A stretch of 20,609 nucleotides of DNA from Spirogloea muscicola (Eukaryota > Streptophyta > Zygnematophyceae > Spirogloeales > Spirogloeaceae), in NCBI GenBank assembly GCA_009602725.1, contig WELB01000222.1, positions 1 through 20,609 on the forward strand, given 5' to 3'. The notes beneath the pieces were generated by a model. It saw only the letters and a list, made by a program, of their open reading frames with translations, did no database searches and had not been told where the DNA came from. Both the position numbers and the translations under genes were made by a program. Each line of letters begins with the position of its first letter. The first letter of the stretch is position 1. Below, piece by piece: positions 18,380 through 20,609 of this stretch.

Positions 18380-18828
18380 CTCAGTTACGGCGGTCTCGGC
18401 TTGCGCCCGCTCGTCCGTTCCTGCCGGGCGGCGTACCTCGGCAGCTAGGCGCAGACAACCGCCTCCGTGGCCCAGCGCTTCTTGGTCCACGGCCGGCGTG
18501 CGCTGGAGCAGGCGGTGGTGGAGGCAGAAACGGGTGTGCTGCCTTTCCAGGCGTCGCCACGCTCCGCCCACCAGGAGCTGCTCGCGGCGCACCCGGAGCT
18601 GGCGGGCCAGGCGGTCTCCTTTGCGCACCACGCGCACACCGATGACCTGCGCGTCCAAGCGCGCTTCGCAGCCGCGATGGACAAGGCAGCATTCACCACC
18701 GCCTTGCTGCGGCTCCCGGAGGCCAACCTGCGCGGGCGCGCGCAACTCCACTCGGCCTCTTCCCCGGGGGCCGCTGCGTGGCTCCAGGCCCTCGCCCTCA
18801 ACGACGCCCTCACTCTCCCGGACGGGGT
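18380..18828 (+). pseudogene. Retroelement protein, upstream half of a split copy
   Basis: The open frame from about 18445 encodes a region that, in RT-bearing polyproteins I recall, sits between the reverse transcriptase and the zinc-finger/nuclease end: RAQLHSASSPGAAAWLQAL followed by LTLPDGV, where the family normally continues into an (A/F)RLALRLRLG-like block. Here it stops at an abrupt switch to AT-rich mitochondrial sequence near 18828. There is no start codon context and no reverse transcriptase motif. The rest of the protein resumes at about 19317. Assignment rests on remembered family patterns and position. Confidence 0.65.
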
Positions 18829-19316
18829 ATATTAGCTGGTATATAATTATCAGGGTGTCCTAGCACATTTGGTGCATAGAACATAAAAATGGAAAAGAAT
18901 ATAGCAAAAGCTACCCAACCTACAAGGTCCTTCACATGAAAGTAAGGATAAAAAGCAATTTTATCCACTGAAGGATTAATGCCTAAAGGATTGTTAGAGC
19001 CATATTGGTGCAATGCAGCAATATGCAAAATACTTACGCCTGCAATGAAAAAGGGCATCAAGTAGTGAAGACCAAAGAAACGATTTAGTTGCTCCCTGAA
19101 AAAAGATTTTTTTAACTTGATAACACCTCTAAAATAGCCATTCATACAAACTTATTCACTGATTTTTATGCATTGATTGGCTCTGGCAGTTATGAAACAG
19201 GTTGGTACACTACAATATTGAAATTGCCTTTTCTTTTTTTGATTTGGATAGGCTTTTTTTTTGCTTCTGTAGGTAGTATGTTAAGTTTACGATTGCAGTT
19301 ATCTAAAAAAAAAGTG
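18829..19316. other. Nuclear insertion of mitochondrial DNA (NUMT) inside the retroelement
   Basis: A block of about 480 bp that is strikingly AT-rich compared with both flanks, with sharp edges. The left edge falls inside GACGGGGTATATTAG, where 2-3 bases are compatible with both sides (possible microhomology). The right edge is near AAAAAGTGGATTGGCTG. It contains a cytochrome b fragment on the minus strand (18831 to about 19090) plus about 225 bp of AT-rich sequence I cannot assign. Confidence 0.88.
18831..19090 (-). pseudogene. cob: Mitochondrial cytochrome b (cob) fragment
   Basis: About 86 codons of cytochrome b, an electron-carrying subunit of respiratory complex III. Visible are [49 protein letters not shown] and [15 protein letters not shown]. 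Both histidines of the second haem-ligand pair (LHY and LHI, 14 residues apart) are present and there is no stop or frameshift. The fragment breaks off just before the expected proline of YIPANP, where retroelement sequence begins. Upstream of LNRFF the similarity ends, either at a mitochondrial intron boundary or at a rearrangement. An open frame continues in from 19145 but is not recognisable as cob. Confidence 0.92.
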
Positions 19317-20121
19317 GATTGGCTGTGAGATTGACGTCGAGGTCCAAGAACAAGAACCTCGACTCTCTTTTTGATTTCGCAGTGCCGTCCACCGGCTCCT
19401 GGGCCTGCCGCCACCATGTCTCTAGGGTGTGCGTGAGTGCGAATGTGGCGAGCGAGGGGCCGAGCCTGGGGAGCTGGCCGCTCATGTTTTGCGCTGTTCC
19501 CATGGCGGAGAGCGGACAGCGGCCCACGACCGCCTCCGGGATGCGATGCATGGCATCCTGGTGGAGGCTGGCTTCTCGGTGGCAGCGGAGAACTCCGCCG
19601 TCATGCCGCTCCAGCAAAGGGCCGACGGTCTCCACGCACGTCGCGTAGACCTTGTGGCCAACCCACAAGCCGGCGGGCCACATCTTATCCTGGACCTGGT
19701 GACCACAGAAGCATACGATCGCTCACACCCAGCCCAATGTGCCATCAAGGCTGGGTATGCGGTCGCCTGCGCTGCTCGAGCTAAGGAGCTCAAATATGCT
19801 GATCATCCGCGGGAAGACGAGTTCTTCCCGCTGGCTATTGACACGCATGGGGCGTTGGGCGCTCGGTGGCTCGAGCTGCTCAACCAGCTCGCCCGCCACG
19901 CCATCGTCCGCTGCTTCCATGGGGAGCCGGTGGACTTTCCTGCAGCAGGATCGCTAGCGCAGGTGTACCGGATGCGCTTGGCCGTCTCGCTGCAGAGGTC
20001 TATGGCCCGCGCGCTGCACCTGCGTGCCGGCAGAGCCCTCGCTGCTGCCTCTGGCTCTGGCCAGGGAACCCACATCCAGGAGCCTAGTTCTGACCTGAGG
20101 CTGCTCAGCAGGGGTTACTGA
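19317..20121 (+). pseudogene. Retroelement C-terminal domain, longest copy (downstream half of the split copy)
   Basis: After the NUMT the frame reads AVRLTSRSK..., then shifts near 19425 into a 230-codon frame ending at 20121. That frame contains a C-x-C...H-x3-C finger (CECG...HVLRC), AAHDRLRDAMHGILVEAGF, ARRVDLV with a second acidic residue 15 positions on (LILDLVTT), AKELKYADHP, LAIDTHGALGARWLELLNQLARHAI, GSLAQVYRMRL and the end DLRLLSRGY. The finger followed by R-x-D-x14-D and a KY motif resembles the restriction-like endonuclease end of R2-type non-LTR retrotransposons; this is inference. It could still be another element class. The frame shift and NUMT make this copy inactive. Confidence 0.75.
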
Positions 20122-20260
20122 GTAACACGTAGCTGCTTTGTTTCTTGTTGTGCTTGTTTTTTCTTAGCGCTTCCCCTGGCCCCCTTCTCGTACTTCGTTC
20201 CTTATTTTTTGGGCTGGCTTTTCCAGCCCCTATCCTCAATGGGCGAGCCCTTTCCTCGTT
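20122..20260 (+). repeat. 3' tail of the longest retroelement copy with paired hairpins
   Basis: Follows the stop directly. T-rich sequence (GCTTTGTTTCTTGTTGTGC) and CCCCTGGCCCCCTTCTCG lead to the hairpin GGGCTGGCTTTTCCAGCCC at 20211-20229 (7-bp stem) and a second small palindrome GGGCGAGCCC at 20241-20250. The same order occurs at 4241-4370 and, inverted, at 16690-16827. Confidence 0.85.
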
Positions 20261-20274
20261 TCCTTACTCTCCTT

Positions 20275-20394
20275 CAAAACATAGGGGGCAAGCGCGGCCA
20301 GATTAACTGGTGGCTGGGAGAGGCCAGCCCAAATGAATGGACAAGGTCTGAAGGAGCCGGAGTGCTAAGGACTGAGACAGCAGTAAGCGAACTC
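20275..20394 (-). repeat. 3' tail of the right-edge element copy
   Basis: On the minus strand this follows the stop of the right-edge copy. It contains TGAGAGTTCGCTTACTGCTG, then GGGCTGGCCTCTCCCAGCC. It is the reverse complement of about 5560-5683, so both tails come from one subfamily. Confidence 0.8.
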
Positions 20395-20609
20395 TCAGTA
20401 ACCTCTAGTCAGTAGATGCAAATCTGAATAGCTAGCAGGCGGAAAGACGTCGCCCTGACGGAAGCTGGAGGCCGCCGCCAGAGCGCGGCCTGCGCGCAAG
20501 TGGACCGCGAAAGCTAGGGACCGCTGCAAAGAGACGGCCAGGCGCATCCGGAAGACTTGGGCGAGGGACCCGGCGACATGGAAGCCAGGCTGCTCGCCCT
20601 GCTGCCCGT
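20395..20609 (-). pseudogene. Retroelement C-terminal fragment, copy 5, cut by the right edge
   Basis: The minus strand reads about 71 codons: VAGSLAQVFRMRLAVSLQRS, then HLRAGRALAAASS, GDVFPPASYSDLHLLTRGY and stop (20395-20397). The frame is open up to the window edge. Its ending combines the PAASYS-like segment of copy 4 with the RGY stop of copy 1, and its tail is of the second type, so it defines a subfamily of its own. A longer and possibly intact copy may lie to the right. Confidence 0.8.

Noticed and set aside
18810-19145. A complete small membrane protein gene on the minus strand
   Set aside because: Its core is a fragment of mitochondrial cytochrome b. The apparent start and end are in unrelated flanking DNA, so it is a NUMT pseudogene.

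Overview
The window reads as nuclear DNA of a green alga, probably a trebouxiophyte-like chlorophyte; the lineage is inferred from gene style and from a green-algal-looking mitochondrial cob fragment. Three intron-rich housekeeping genes can be rebuilt exon by exon. They are (i) phosphoglucomutase on the minus strand, bases 1-3491, with its C-terminus cut off by the left edge; (ii) PEX1, the peroxisomal AAA+ ATPase, on the plus strand, 6011-11074, 15 exons; and (iii) a P4-type phospholipid flippase on the minus strand, 11950-16625, 7 exons. Reading phases agree at every predicted splice junction. The only breaks in frame are at single 'n' bases in the first exons of PEX1 and the flippase.

Layout: PGM and PEX1 are head to head, separated by about 2.5 kb that is mostly retroelement debris. 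PEX1 and the flippase converge across about 0.9 kb with no recognisable gene. From about 16.7 kb to the right edge the window is almost entirely mobile-element sequence.

The mobile sequence is one family. Its copies carry pieces of a C-terminal protein domain with an H-x3-C finger, an R-x-D...D endonuclease-like core and a conserved end in RGY-stop. Each is followed by a 3' tail rich in small hairpins of the type GGGCTGG...CCAGCCC. I infer an RLE-type non-LTR retrotransposon; no reverse transcriptase domain is in the window. The copies are 5'-truncated, inverted, or mosaic. One pair forms an inverted repeat with arms of about 470 bp and roughly 98% identity (3831-4864). The most complete copy (18380-20121) is split by about 480 bp of AT-rich DNA containing an intact-frame piece of mitochondrial cytochrome b, a recent-looking nuclear mitochondrial insertion (NUMT).

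The three genes have no obvious joint function (sugar-phosphate metabolism, peroxisome import, membrane lipid asymmetry). The novelty lies in the repeat family, the NUMT, the frequent GC-AG introns, and substitutions in otherwise invariant motifs (PGM SHNAGG, flippase DGES, PEX1 D1 Walker B). I found no sign of a new defence or CRISPR-like system.
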